From: Mycolicibacterium arenosum
Lineage (GTDB): Bacteria > Actinomycetota > Actinomycetes > Mycobacteriales > Mycobacteriaceae
DNA: 64,000 bases
Assembly: GCF_024320865.1 (NCBI RefSeq)
Contig: NZ_JANDBD010000019.1
Span: 37,892-101,891 of the forward strand
Direction: 5' to 3'
The position numbers were made by a program, and so were the translations under genes. The number at the start of each line of letters is the position of its first letter. Positions within the stretch are counted from its first letter, which is position 1. Positions 1 to 7,227 of the stretch are shown one piece after another. The notes below the pieces were generated by a model. That model was not told where the DNA came from. It saw only the letters and a list, made by a program, of their open reading frames with translations, and searched no databases.

Positions 1-1
1 C

Positions 2-988
2 GGCATCGTCGGCGACGTGGCCGACCGGATCTACGAGAAGTTGGAGGCGTTCGCCAATTTCGGCTTCCCCGAGAGTCATTCGCTGAGCTTCGCGTCGCTG
101 GTGTTCTACTCGTCGTGGTTCAAGTTGCACCACCCGGCGGTGTTCTGCGCGGCGCTGCTGCGGGCGCAGCCGATGGGGTTCTACTCGCCGCAGTCGCTGG
201 TGGCCGATGCTCGGCGGCACGGTGTCGTCGTGCACGGGCCGGACGTGAACGCCAGCCTGCCGCACGCCACGCTGGAGGACGCCGGTACTCAGGTTCGATT
301 GGGGCTGGGCTCTGTGCGCCACATCGGTCAGGAGTTGGCCGAGCGGATCGTCGACGACCGAGAAGTCAACGGGCCCTTCGCCGATCTGCTGGATCTGGCC
401 GACCGCGTGCAGCTGTCCGTGCCGCAGACCGAGGCGCTGGCGACGGCGGGCGCGCTGGGCTGCTTCGGAACGGCGCGACGCGAGGCGCTGTGGGCGGCGG
501 GCGCGGCGGCGACCCAGCGGCCCGACCGACTGCTCGGTGTCGGTGCGTCGTCCCACGTGCCCGTCCTTCCCGGCATGACCGAGTTGGAACTGGCCGCCGC
601 CGACGTCTGGGCGACGGGGGTGTCCCCGGACAGCTATCCGACTCAGTTCCTGCGCGAGAAGCTCGACGAGATGGGAATCGTGCCGGCTGATCAGCTGCTG
701 TCGGTGCCGGATGGAACGCGAGTCCTGGTTGCCGGTGCGGTGACTCACCGGCAGCGGCCGGCCACCGCGCAGGGTGTGACGTTCATGAACCTCGAGGACG
801 AGACGGGCATGGTCAACGTGATGTGCTCGCGTGGCGTGTGGGCGCGACACCGCAAGCTGGCGCAGACGGCGTCGGCGCTGGTGATCCGCGGCATCGTGCA
901 GAACGCCACCGGCGCGGTTACGGTGGCCGCCGATCGGATGAGCCCCATCGACATGAGGGTGGCATCCAGGTCGCGTGACTTCCAGTGA
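2..988 (+). CDS. dnaE2: Error-prone DNA polymerase DnaE2, C-terminal part (5' truncated by window edge)
   Basis: The reading frame is open from the first bases of the window, so only about 328 C-terminal residues are present. The segment includes the end of the polymerase III alpha-type core (FANFGFPESHSLSFASLVF, residues from about nt 50), a helix-hairpin-helix-like stretch (VRHIGQELAERIVDD) and a C-terminal OB-fold (VTFMNLEDETGMVNVMC). DnaE2 is the damage-inducible C-family polymerase that works with ImuA' and ImuB in mycobacterial SOS mutagenesis (known for the family). The FPESH motif and the short C-terminus without a tau-binding tail favour DnaE2 over DnaE1. The promoter and any LexA box lie outside the window. 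Confidence 0.93.
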   Translation, partial: GIVGDVADRIYEKLEAFANFGFPESHSLSFASLVFYSSWFKLHHPAVFCAALLRAQPMGFYSPQSLVADARRHGVVVHGPDVNASLPHATLEDAGTQVRLGLGSVRHIGQELAERIVDDREVNGPFADLLDLADRVQLSVPQTEALATAGALGCFGTARREALWAAGAAATQRPDRLLGVGASSHVPVLPGMTELELAAADVWATGVSPDSYPTQFLREKLDEMGIVPADQLLSVPDGTRVLVAGAVTHRQRPATAQGVTFMNLEDETGMVNVMCSRGVWARHRKLAQTASALVIRGIVQNATGAVTVAADRMSPIDMRVASRSRDFQ

Positions 989-1035
989 GCGAAGCGAACT
1001 GGATCGACGGCCGTAGCCAGTGAGCGAGACTGCGA

Positions 1036-1388
1036 CGCCAAGAAGTTGTTGAGGATGCGCCAAGGCGCGGTTGCGAAGGTTCTCTCAACCCGGACACCAC
1101 CGGAACACAACCACCGAAAGTGAGAACATCGTGAACAGCATCCGCAAGTCCATCGTCGGAGCCGCCCTCGCCGGCGGTCTGCTCCTCGGCGCCCCCGTTC
1201 TGGCGACGCTGGCCGCCGCACCCGCCTCTGCCGACAGCGGCATCGTCTTCCAGGACGGCAACGGCGGCGGCTTCGCGATCGGCGACGACAGCGTGGCCTT
1301 CGGCAACGGCAACGGCGACGGCGCGGTCATCACCGACGACGGCTTCGGCTTCCGCGTCGGCGGCCTGCAGCTCAACCTCGACGACTGA
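1036..1388. repeat. 353-bp direct repeat, copy 1 (leader plus small secreted-protein gene)
   Basis: This block aligns without gaps to 5188-5540 at a constant offset of 4152 bp. The non-coding leader (about 95 bp, starting CGCCAAGAAGTTGTTGAGGA) shows only about six mismatches, whereas the encoded proteins differ at roughly 13 of 86 positions, so the leader is at least as conserved as the coding part. Both copies are in the same orientation and bracket the uracil-catabolism operon. Confidence 0.9.
1131..1388 (+). CDS. Small secreted Gly/Asp-rich protein, copy A
   Basis: The protein is 85 residues from the GTG at 1131. This start is chosen because the paralogue at 5283 has ATG at the equivalent position. 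A signal peptide is obvious: NSIRKS, a hydrophobic run (IVGAALAGGLLLGAPVLATL) and an APASA-type cleavage site, leaving about 50 mature residues rich in Gly, Asp, Phe and Val (DGNGGGFAIGDD, GFGFRVGGLQ). There are no cysteines and no recognised domain. The pattern of alternating Gly/Asp and aromatic residues suggests a short beta-rich or calcium-binding secreted peptide, but that is a guess. It is followed by a strong hairpin. A close paralogue lies at 5283-5540. Confidence 0.8.
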   Translation: MNSIRKSIVGAALAGGLLLGAPVLATLAAAPASADSGIVFQDGNGGGFAIGDDSVAFGNGNGDGAVITDDGFGFRVGGLQLNLDD

Positions 1389-1412
1389 CACCACAGCTGC
1401 CCACCGACCACG

Positions 1413-1439
1413 CGCCCGCCCCTCGACGAGGGGCGGGCG
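1413..1439 (+). terminator. Hairpin terminator after secreted-protein gene A
   Basis: A perfect 12-bp GC-rich stem (CGCCCGCCCCTC / GAGGGGCGGGCG) with a 3-nt loop begins 25 bp after the stop codon and is followed by TTGTCGTCG. There is no strong U-tract, which is usual for mycobacterial terminators. Confidence 0.7.
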
Positions 1440-1486
1440 TTGTCGTCGCCGGGCACGAACCGTTGCTGGTGGGGGATCATCTAGGT

Positions 1487-2752
1487 ATGACCGCCAGAGC
1501 AGACGGATCCGTACCGGGTCGACCATCGCCGCACATCCGGCTGACGTCGCACCCCGTCACGGCCGTGCACGCCGTCAACTGGGGGGCCGCGACCGCCGCT
1601 GAGCGCGGCCCGGTGATCGCCACCACGAGCAACCGTCTGCACCGCAACGCCATCGGCACCCACTCGGGCTCGTACAGCGTCTACCGGGCGCTGGCCGTCG
1701 CCGCGGGAGCGTTGTCGCGCGAGCATCGCGCGGACCTCACCAACACCGCTCCGACCGACGTCGTCGGCCCGTATGCGCAGTGGGGCGACCCGCAGGCCAT
1801 CGTCAGCCTCGACCCCTGGGGTGCCGCCGTCGCCGACGTGTTCGCCACCGAACTGGCCGACGGCCAGGACATTCGCCCGACGATCGCGGTGACCAAGGCC
1901 CACGTGCTGTTGCCCGAGATCATCGAGGCGGTGCAGAAGGGGCGGCTTCGCCCGGACGGCCGCGTGCTCGTCGATTCCGGAGCGGCGGTCGTCACGAAGG
2001 CGGCGATCGAACCGGTGTGGCACCTGCCGGGGGTGGCGGCCCGCTTCGGCTGCTCGGAGTCCGATCTGCGCCGGGTGCTGTTCGAGGAGACCGGCGGCAT
2101 GTACCCGGAACTGGTCACGCGCGGCGACCTGGAGGTGTTCCTACCGCCGATCGGCGGCCAGACCGTCTACATCTTCGGCGACCCGCACAAGCTCGCCGAC
2201 CCTGCCGTGGAGTTGACCGCACGAGTGCACGACGAGTGCAACGGATCGGACGTCTTCGGCTCCGACATCTGCACCTGCCGGCCGTACCTGACGCACGCGA
2301 TAGAGGAGTGCATCGCCGGGGCCCAGCGCGGTGGCGTCGGCCTGGTCGCGTACTCGCGCAAGGAGGGTCGGGCACTCGGTGAGGTGACGAAGTTCCTCGT
2401 CTACAACGCGCGCAAGCGTCAGGTGGGAGGGGACACCGCCGATCAGTACTTCGCCCGCACCGAATGTGTTGCGGGAGTTCAGGACATGCGTTTCCAGGAG
2501 CTGATGCCGGACGTGCTGCACTGGTTGGGCATCACGAAGATCCACCGGTTGGTGTCGATGAGCAACATGAAGTACGACGCGATCACCGGGTCGGGCATCG
2601 AGGTGGGCGAGCGGGTCAACCTGCCCGACGAGCTGATCCCGGCGGACGCGCGCGTCGAGATCGACGCGAAGACCGCCGCCGGGTACTTCACGCCCGGTCC
2701 GATCCCGGACGCCGATCAGCTGCGGAGCACCGTCGGCCGGGATCTGCGGTGA
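1487..2752 (+). CDS. GTP cyclohydrolase II-like protein of uracil catabolism (URC1 type)
   Basis: The protein is 421 residues. The ATG at 1487 is chosen because a purine-rich stretch (GGTGGGGG) lies about 11 nt upstream; a TTG at 1463 is possible. It has a RibA-like core: HDECNGSDVFGSDICTC keeps the C-x10-C-x-C zinc pattern of GTP cyclohydrolase II, and SRKEGRALGE occupies the position of the RQEGRGIGL loop in RibA but with changed residues. A roughly 200-residue N-terminal extension is absent from RibA. This is the architecture of URC1, the RibA homologue needed for the URC route of uracil degradation described in yeast (Lachancea kluyveri) and present in bacteria beside DUF1688. The next gene is DUF1688 and the third is upp, which decides against riboflavin synthesis. 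The first two genes overlap at GTGA. Confidence 0.88.
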   Translation: MTARADGSVPGRPSPHIRLTSHPVTAVHAVNWGAATAAERGPVIATTSNRLHRNAIGTHSGSYSVYRALAVAAGALSREHRADLTNTAPTDVVGPYAQWGDPQAIVSLDPWGAAVADVFATELADGQDIRPTIAVTKAHVLLPEIIEAVQKGRLRPDGRVLVDSGAAVVTKAAIEPVWHLPGVAARFGCSESDLRRVLFEETGGMYPELVTRGDLEVFLPPIGGQTVYIFGDPHKLADPAVELTARVHDECNGSDVFGSDICTCRPYLTHAIEECIAGAQRGGVGLVAYSRKEGRALGEVTKFLVYNARKRQVGGDTADQYFARTECVAGVQDMRFQELMPDVLHWLGITKIHRLVSMSNMKYDAITGSGIEVGERVNLPDELIPADARVEIDAKTAAGYFTPGPIPDADQLRSTVGRDLR

Positions 2753-3972
2753 GCCTGGTCTCGGCCTCCGCGGTCGACGACCTCCGCACCACGGCCGAGA
2801 TCCGCAGCCGAGCGGAGTACCTGCTCGCGCGCGCCCGCGGCGACGAGTCGGAGTGGTTCACCGTCGTCGACGACGCGTTGCCCGGTGCGGCGGCCACCGT
2901 GGCCGACCTCACCGCGACGCGCTTCCCCGACCTCGTGATCCCGTTCCACAGCCGGTGGCGGCACTTCGAAGCCGGCGGGGTGGATCGCACCGCGGACCTG
3001 GACCTGTCCGGCCTCGATGCCGCGGAGCGGGCCCGCACGTGGATCGACCTCGCCGTCGTCAGCGTCCTGCTCGACGCGGGTTCGGGCCCGGACTGGCGCT
3101 ACCGGGAGACCGGCACGAGTCTGGACTTCACCCGGTCCGAGGGGCTCGGCGTCGCGAGTTGGCACGCCTTCACCACCGGAGTGTTCTCGTCCGATCCCGA
3201 CCAGCCGCTGCGGGTCGACGCCGACGGCCTGATCGACCTGGACGCCGATCGGCTGGCGCACGCCTTCCAGGTCGGTCCCGGCAATCCGCTCGTCGGCTTC
3301 GAGGGGCGGGTCGCCCTGCTGCGCAGGCTCGGGTCGGCGCTGGCGGACCGCCGGGACGTGTTCGGGTCGAGCGCGCGGCCGGGCGGGATGTACGACGCCC
3401 TGGTGACGCGGACCGGCGCGACGAGCGTGCAGGCCCACGACATCCTGTCGGCGCTGCTGTCGACGCTCTCGGGAATCTGGTTGGCGGACAACGGGATCGA
3501 CGGGCAACCACTCGGCGACTGCTGGCGCCACGACGCCGTGCCGGGCCGCGGCGCGACGCGCGGTTGGATGCCGTTCCACAAGCTGTCCCAGTGGCTGACC
3601 TACTCGCTGCTCGAGCCGTTCCACTGGGCCGGGGTGGATGTGCAGGGCCTCGACGCGCTGACCGGACTGCCCGAGTATCGCAACGGCGGCCTGCTGCTGG
3701 ACTCCGGCGTGCTGCGGCTGCGGAACCAGGGGTGGGCGGGCCGCTCCTGGACGCCGGCCGACGAGCTGGTAGTCGAGTGGCGCGCGCTGACCGTCGCGCT
3801 GCTGGACGAACTCGCGGTCCTGGTACGCGATCGCCTGGGCGTCGACGCCGAGGCGATGCCGCTGGCGTGTGTGCTCGAGGGCGGCACCTGGGCGGCGGGC
3901 CGACTCCTGGCGCAGCGGGCGCGCGGCGGCGTGCCGCCCCTGACCGTCGTCAGCGACGGCACCGTCTTCTGA
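2749..3972 (+). CDS. DUF1688 protein, uracil catabolism (URC4 type)
   Basis: The protein is 407 residues from the GTG at 2749, which overlaps the preceding stop by 4 bp and implies translational coupling. It matches the DUF1688/URC4 family in length and in motifs such as RYRETGTSLDFTRSEGLGVA, GRVALLRRLG and GWMPFHKLSQWLTYSLLEP. URC4 is essential for uracil use through the URC pathway in yeast; its chemical step was not defined when the family was described, as far as I know. The combination with a RibA-like protein and uracil phosphoribosyltransferase is the diagnostic gene triplet. No signal peptide or membrane segment is seen, so it is cytosolic. Confidence 0.9.
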   Translation: MSLVSASAVDDLRTTAEIRSRAEYLLARARGDESEWFTVVDDALPGAAATVADLTATRFPDLVIPFHSRWRHFEAGGVDRTADLDLSGLDAAERARTWIDLAVVSVLLDAGSGPDWRYRETGTSLDFTRSEGLGVASWHAFTTGVFSSDPDQPLRVDADGLIDLDADRLAHAFQVGPGNPLVGFEGRVALLRRLGSALADRRDVFGSSARPGGMYDALVTRTGATSVQAHDILSALLSTLSGIWLADNGIDGQPLGDCWRHDAVPGRGATRGWMPFHKLSQWLTYSLLEPFHWAGVDVQGLDALTGLPEYRNGGLLLDSGVLRLRNQGWAGRSWTPADELVVEWRALTVALLDELAVLVRDRLGVDAEAMPLACVLEGGTWAAGRLLAQRARGGVPPLTVVSDGTVF

Positions 3973-3989
3973 ACACTCGAGAGGAACCC

Positions 3990-4616
3990 ATGTCCGGCGT
4001 GCACGTCATCGATCACCCCCTGGTTCAGCACAAGCTCAACACGATGCGTCGTAAGGACGCCTCCACCAACACCTTCCGCCGCCTCGTCGAAGAGCTGTCG
4101 GCGTTGATGGCCTACGAGGTGCTGCGGGACATCCCGCTCCACGAGGTGCAGATCGAGACGCCGCTGGAGACGATGACCGGACAGCTCATCGACGGCAAGA
4201 AGCTGGTGTTCGTCTCCATCCTGCGGGCCGGAAACGGCATCCTCGACGGCATGCTCAGCGTCGTGCCCAGCGCGCGCGTCGGCCATATCGGGATCTATCG
4301 AGACCCGAAAACGCTTGTTGCCGTGGAGTACTACTTCAAGGTGCCCAAAGATCTCCAGGAGCGCGACGTCGTGGTGGTCGATCCGATGCTCGCGACCGGG
4401 CACACCGCCATCGCGGCGGTGGACCGGCTCAAGGAGTGCGCACCGCGGTCGATTAAGTTCGTGTGTCTGCTCACCTGTCCCGAAGGCCTGGCCGCGATGC
4501 AGGAGGCCCACCCGGACGTTCCGGTGTACGCCGCCGCCGTCGACCGGGAGCTCAACGAACACGGCTACATCGTTCCCGGCCTGGGCGACGCCGGGGATCG
4601 CATCTTCGGCACCTAG
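3990..4616 (+). CDS. upp: Uracil phosphoribosyltransferase
   Basis: The protein is 208 residues, normal for the family. It converts uracil and PRPP to UMP. The PRPP-binding loop VVVVDPMLATGHTA is at about residues 127-140, the flexible region GIYRDPKTLVAVEYYFKVP precedes it, and the uracil-binding C-terminus YIVPGLGDAGDRIFGT is intact. The ATG at 3990 follows a GAGAGG ribosome-binding site, 17 bp after the DUF1688 stop, so it is the third gene of the operon. In the URC pathway a uracil phosphoribosyltransferase is required, which suggests that degradation proceeds through a ribosylated intermediate. M. tuberculosis has upp near Rv3310; this copy is in a different context. Confidence 0.96.
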   Translation: MSGVHVIDHPLVQHKLNTMRRKDASTNTFRRLVEELSALMAYEVLRDIPLHEVQIETPLETMTGQLIDGKKLVFVSILRAGNGILDGMLSVVPSARVGHIGIYRDPKTLVAVEYYFKVPKDLQERDVVVVDPMLATGHTAIAAVDRLKECAPRSIKFVCLLTCPEGLAAMQEAHPDVPVYAAAVDRELNEHGYIVPGLGDAGDRIFGT

Positions 4617-4740
4617 CGCCAGCACTGCCGGTCCACGGCCGCTTGCCGCTTGCCCTAGCGCTGATGGGGGCAGCCGCCGGCAAGCCTGATGACTCGAACG
4701 CGAAAGCCTACGTGCCCCGCCTCGCTCTCAACGCGAGAGC

Positions 4741-4784
4741 GCACCGGTGTCCACCAATCGGTGGACACGGGTTTCATCCGGTGC
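4741..4784. promoter_or_regulatory. Nested palindrome between upp and the next gene
   Basis: A perfect 9-bp inverted repeat GTGTCCACC / GGTGGACAC with a 4-nt loop spans 4747-4768, and a second pair GCACCGG (4741-4747) / CCGGTGC (4778-4784) encloses it. It lies 130 bp after upp and about 115 bp before the next start. The symmetric core could be an operator or a transcript hairpin; nothing in the sequence settles which. Confidence 0.4.
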
Positions 4785-4897
4785 CTCCACCGGCTGCCCG
4801 ACATACGTCGTCGCGGGTTCGCGACATAGTTGTCTCATCGCCGGAACACACCGGCGGCAAGCAGGTAAAAGCGAACTCACACAGAAGGATTCACGAA

Positions 4898-5122
4898 ATG
4901 ACCAAGCTCACCCGCCTCCTCGCCCTGCCCGTCGTCTCCGCAGGCATCCTCGGTGGCGCCGCCCTCGGCCTGGCCGGTATGGCCAGCGCGCAGACCCAGG
5001 CCCCGACCGGCCCCGGTTACAGCTACAGCCCGCAGACGACGGCCACCCCGGCCGCCACCCAGCAGCCCGGGTGGGCGGCACACCACGGCCCGCAGCACGT
5101 CGCGAACCTGCAGAACCGGTAA
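4898..5122 (+). CDS. Small secreted Pro/Thr/Gln-rich protein
   Basis: The protein is 74 residues from the ATG at 4898, with an AGAAGGA ribosome-binding site about 8 nt upstream. It has a classical signal peptide (MTKLTRLLALPVVSAGILGG, then LGLAGMASAQ with an Ala-x-Ala cleavage site). The mature part of about 44 residues is low-complexity (TQAPTGPGYSYSPQTTATPA, QQPGWAAHHGPQH). No domain is recognised and no function is proposed. A strong terminator follows 11 bp after the stop codon, so it is a separate transcription unit from the secreted-protein gene that follows. Confidence 0.8.
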   Translation: MTKLTRLLALPVVSAGILGGAALGLAGMASAQTQAPTGPGYSYSPQTTATPAATQQPGWAAHHGPQHVANLQNR

Positions 5123-5133
5123 CCCCACAGACC

Positions 5134-5173
5134 GGTAGGCCCTCTCCGAACATCCCCGCGGAGAGGGCCTACC
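5134..5173 (+). terminator. Strong hairpin terminator
   Basis: A perfect 15-bp stem (GGTAGGCCCTCTCCG / CGGAGAGGGCCTACC) with a 10-nt loop lies just after the stop at 5122. It ends 14 bp before the second 353-bp repeat begins and would insulate that copy. Confidence 0.8.
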
Positions 5174-5187
5174 GCTGTGCGCGGGGT

Positions 5188-5540
5188 CGCCAAGAAGTTG
5201 TTGAGGATGTGCCAAGGCGCGGTTGCGAAGGTTCTCTCAACCCGGACGACACCGGAACACAACCACCGAGAGTGAGAACACCATGAACAGCATCCGCAAG
5301 ACCATCGTCGGCGCCGCCCTCGCGGGTGGCCTGCTGCTCGGCGCCCCCGTGCTGGCCACCCTGGCCGCCGCGCCGGCGTCGGCCGACAGCGGCATCTTCT
5401 TCGAAGACGGCAACGGCGGCGGCTTGGCGGTCGGCGAGAACGGCGTGGCCTTCGGCAACGCCAACGGCGACGGCGCGCGCATCAGCGACGACGGTTTCGG
5501 CTTCCGCGTCGGCGGCCTCCAGGTCAACGTCGACGACTGA
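5188..5540. repeat. 353-bp direct repeat, copy 2 (leader plus small secreted-protein gene)
   Basis: It is co-linear with 1036-1388 and has the same length. The differences in the leader are point changes only, including GTG to ATG at the start codon. Both leaders contain GGTTG / CAACC arms that could form a small hairpin about 45-65 bases before the start. Confidence 0.9.
5283..5540 (+). CDS. Small secreted Gly/Asp-rich protein, copy B
   Basis: The protein is 85 residues from the ATG at 5283 and is a paralogue of the 1131-1388 product. The signal peptide is nearly identical (NSIRKT, then the same hydrophobic core and APASA site). The mature part diverges more (FFEDGNGGGLAVGENG against VFQDGNGGGFAIGDDS), while the C-terminal GFGFRVGGLQ-V/L-N-V/L-DD is kept. 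This pattern suggests selection on the mature peptide after duplication. No cysteines, no known domain and no function are assigned. It is followed by its own hairpin. Confidence 0.8.
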   Translation: MNSIRKTIVGAALAGGLLLGAPVLATLAAAPASADSGIFFEDGNGGGLAVGENGVAFGNANGDGARISDDGFGFRVGGLQVNVDD

Positions 5541-5557
5541 CATTCACACCACGACTG

Positions 5558-5583
5558 ACCCCGGCGCCACGCGGCGTCGGGGT
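5558..5583 (+). terminator. Hairpin terminator after secreted-protein gene B
   Basis: An 11-bp stem with one G-T pair (ACCCCGGCGCC / GGCGTCGGGGT) and a 4-nt loop starts 17 bp after the stop codon and is followed by CGTTGTCGTT. It differs in sequence from the terminator of copy A, so the duplicated block ends at the stop codon. Confidence 0.65.
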
Positions 5584-5773
5584 CGTTGTCGTTCTCAGCC
5601 CTCCGTCGGCCTCACCGCCGATGACGACGATGCCGCCGCCCTGCCCGTCGGAGTCGAGGTTCACGCTGTTGATGAAGCGACGGTGGTGAGCCAGCCGTAG
5701 TGATCGGAGGTGAGGCGGTCGACGACTTCCGGTGTCAGATCTGCTGGCATGCGCGCGAATGTAGTCTCCGGCT

Positions 5774-6436
5774 ATGTCCTCTACGACCTCCTCCCCGCAG
5801 CTGAACCTGACCGTCGACGAACTCCTCACCACCACCCGGTCGGTGCGCAAGCGCCTCGACTTCGACAAGCCGGTTCCCCGCGACATCGTGATGGAGTGCC
5901 TCGACCTGGCGCTGCAGGCGCCGACCGGTTCCAACGCGCAGGGCTGGCAGTGGGTGTTCGTCGACGACCCGGAGAAGAAGAAGGCGATCGCCGACATCTA
6001 CCGCGTCGCGGCCACGCCGTACCTCGACATGGAGAAGCCCACCTACGGCGACAGCCGCGACGAGCGCACGCCGCTGGTCGTCGACTCGGCGAAGTACCTC
6101 AACGAGAACCTCGAGAAGGCGCCCGTCTTGATGATCCCGTGCCTGGAGGGCAGGCCCGACGGAGCGCCCGCGGGGATCAGCGCGTCGTACTGGGGCTCGC
6201 TGCTGCCCGCGGCGTGGAGCTTCATGTTGGCGCTGCGGTCGCGCGGGCTCGGGTCGGCGTGGACGACGCTGCATCTGCTCGGCGAGGGGGAGAAGCAGGC
6301 CGCCGACATCCTCGGCATCCCGTTCGACACGTACGCCCAGGGCGGGCTGTTCCCGATCGCCTACACCAAGGGCACCGACTTCAAGAAGGCGAAGCGGCTG
6401 CCCGCCGAGCAGCTGTCGCACTGGAACAGCTGGTAG
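5774..6436 (+). CDS. Nitroreductase family FMN oxidoreductase
   Basis: The protein is 220 residues. It has the nitroreductase fold signature: an N-terminal helix with TTTRSVRKRLDFDKPVP, the FMN-phosphate-binding S-V-R-K region, APTGSNAQGWQWVFVDD, and a C-terminal flavin-contacting stretch (GSAWTTLHLLGEG, then IPFDTYAQGGLFPIAYTKG). Family members are homodimers that use NAD(P)H to reduce nitro compounds, quinones or enones; the substrate cannot be read from the sequence. It is a single gene, convergent with trmL, and a short stem pairs GCGTGTCG and CGACACGC in the gap at 6443-6481. Confidence 0.88.
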   Translation: MSSTTSSPQLNLTVDELLTTTRSVRKRLDFDKPVPRDIVMECLDLALQAPTGSNAQGWQWVFVDDPEKKKAIADIYRVAATPYLDMEKPTYGDSRDERTPLVVDSAKYLNENLEKAPVLMIPCLEGRPDGAPAGISASYWGSLLPAAWSFMLALRSRGLGSAWTTLHLLGEGEKQAADILGIPFDTYAQGGLFPIAYTKGTDFKKAKRLPAEQLSHWNSW

Positions 6437-6442
6437 CGATTT

Positions 6443-6481
6443 GCGTGTCGCTAACCGCTGCCAGCGCGGGTTTCGACACGC
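6443..6481. terminator. Possible bidirectional terminator between convergent genes
   Basis: An 8-bp perfect inverted repeat (GCGTGTCG / CGACACGC) with a 23-nt spacer occupies the 54-bp gap between the nitroreductase and trmL stop codons. The position suggests termination for both strands; the long loop makes it weak. Confidence 0.35.
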
Positions 6482-6490
6482 GAGCCACAG

Positions 6491-6955
6491 TTACACCGCG
6501 CCCGCGAAACCCTGCTGACGCCACGCCTCGTACACCGCGACCGCGGCCGCGTTGGACAGGTTCAGCGACCGCCGACCGCCGAGCATCGGGATGCGCACTC
6601 GCGCGGTGATGTGCGGGTCGGCGAGGGTGGCCTCGTCGAGGCCCGTCGGCTCGGGCCCGAACATCAGCACGTCGCCCGGCCGATAGGCGATGTCGGCGAA
6701 CGACGTGTCGGCATGAGCCGTGAACGCGTACACGTTGGCCGGCGTCACCTCCGCCCACGCCGTCGGCAGGTCCGCGTGCACCGTCACCGACGCGAGGTCG
6801 TGGTAGTCCAGGCCGGCCCGTCGCAGTTTGGGCTCCGACAGATCGAAGCCGAGCGGCTCGACGAGGTGCAGTCCGCAACCCGTCGCCGCCACCATGCGGA
6901 TCGCGTTGCCCGTATTCGGAGCGATGCGCGGTGAGTAGAACAGCACGTTGAACAC
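6491..6955 (-). CDS. trmL: tRNA (cytidine/uridine-34 2'-O)-methyltransferase, SPOUT family
   Basis: The protein is 154 residues, the full length of single-domain TrmL. It would methylate the ribose at wobble position 34 of leucine tRNAs with SAM. SPOUT trefoil-knot motifs are visible: YSPRIAPNTGNAIRM near the N-terminus, DVLMFGPEPTGL in the middle, and IPMLGGRRSLNLSNAAAVAV forming the knot and cofactor site. It corresponds to the spoU gene found near dnaE2 and the conservon in M. tuberculosis (Rv3366). It is divergent from the conservon, with 272 bp between the two starts. Confidence 0.9.
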   Translation of the reverse strand: MFNVLFYSPRIAPNTGNAIRMVAATGCGLHLVEPLGFDLSEPKLRRAGLDYHDLASVTVHADLPTAWAEVTPANVYAFTAHADTSFADIAYRPGDVLMFGPEPTGLDEATLADPHITARVRIPMLGGRRSLNLSNAAAVAVYEAWRQQGFAGAV

Positions 6956-7227
6956 GGCGGCGGAATCCTTTGGTCGGGCATGTCTCGGATGTGCAACGAC
7001 ATTTGCTCGTATAACACACGAGTCGGCAACGGCCCGGTCACGAACTCTGTCTGTTCAGTAAGAATTGTGGAAACGCTCGCACATCGCTGTCATACTCGAC
7101 AAATTGCCAGGCGGACGTAGATCTTCCGGTGCCCACCCCGACGTGGGCAAACTGCAGCAGGAAGCCTTATGACAAACGCGCGATTGATGAAATGCGGGCC
7201 ACTGGCCGGTAGCACGGTCGGGGCGCA

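Noticed and set aside
1487..2752. Assignment as ribA for riboflavin synthesis
   Set aside because: The extra N-terminal domain, altered catalytic loop and DUF1688/upp neighbours point to URC1 instead; no rib genes are near.
5600..5700. Minus-strand stretch encoding a Gly/Asp-rich segment (SDGQGGGIVVIGGEADGG)
   Set aside because: It recalls the secreted peptides next to it but has no start, signal peptide or ribosome-binding site; similarity is probably compositional.
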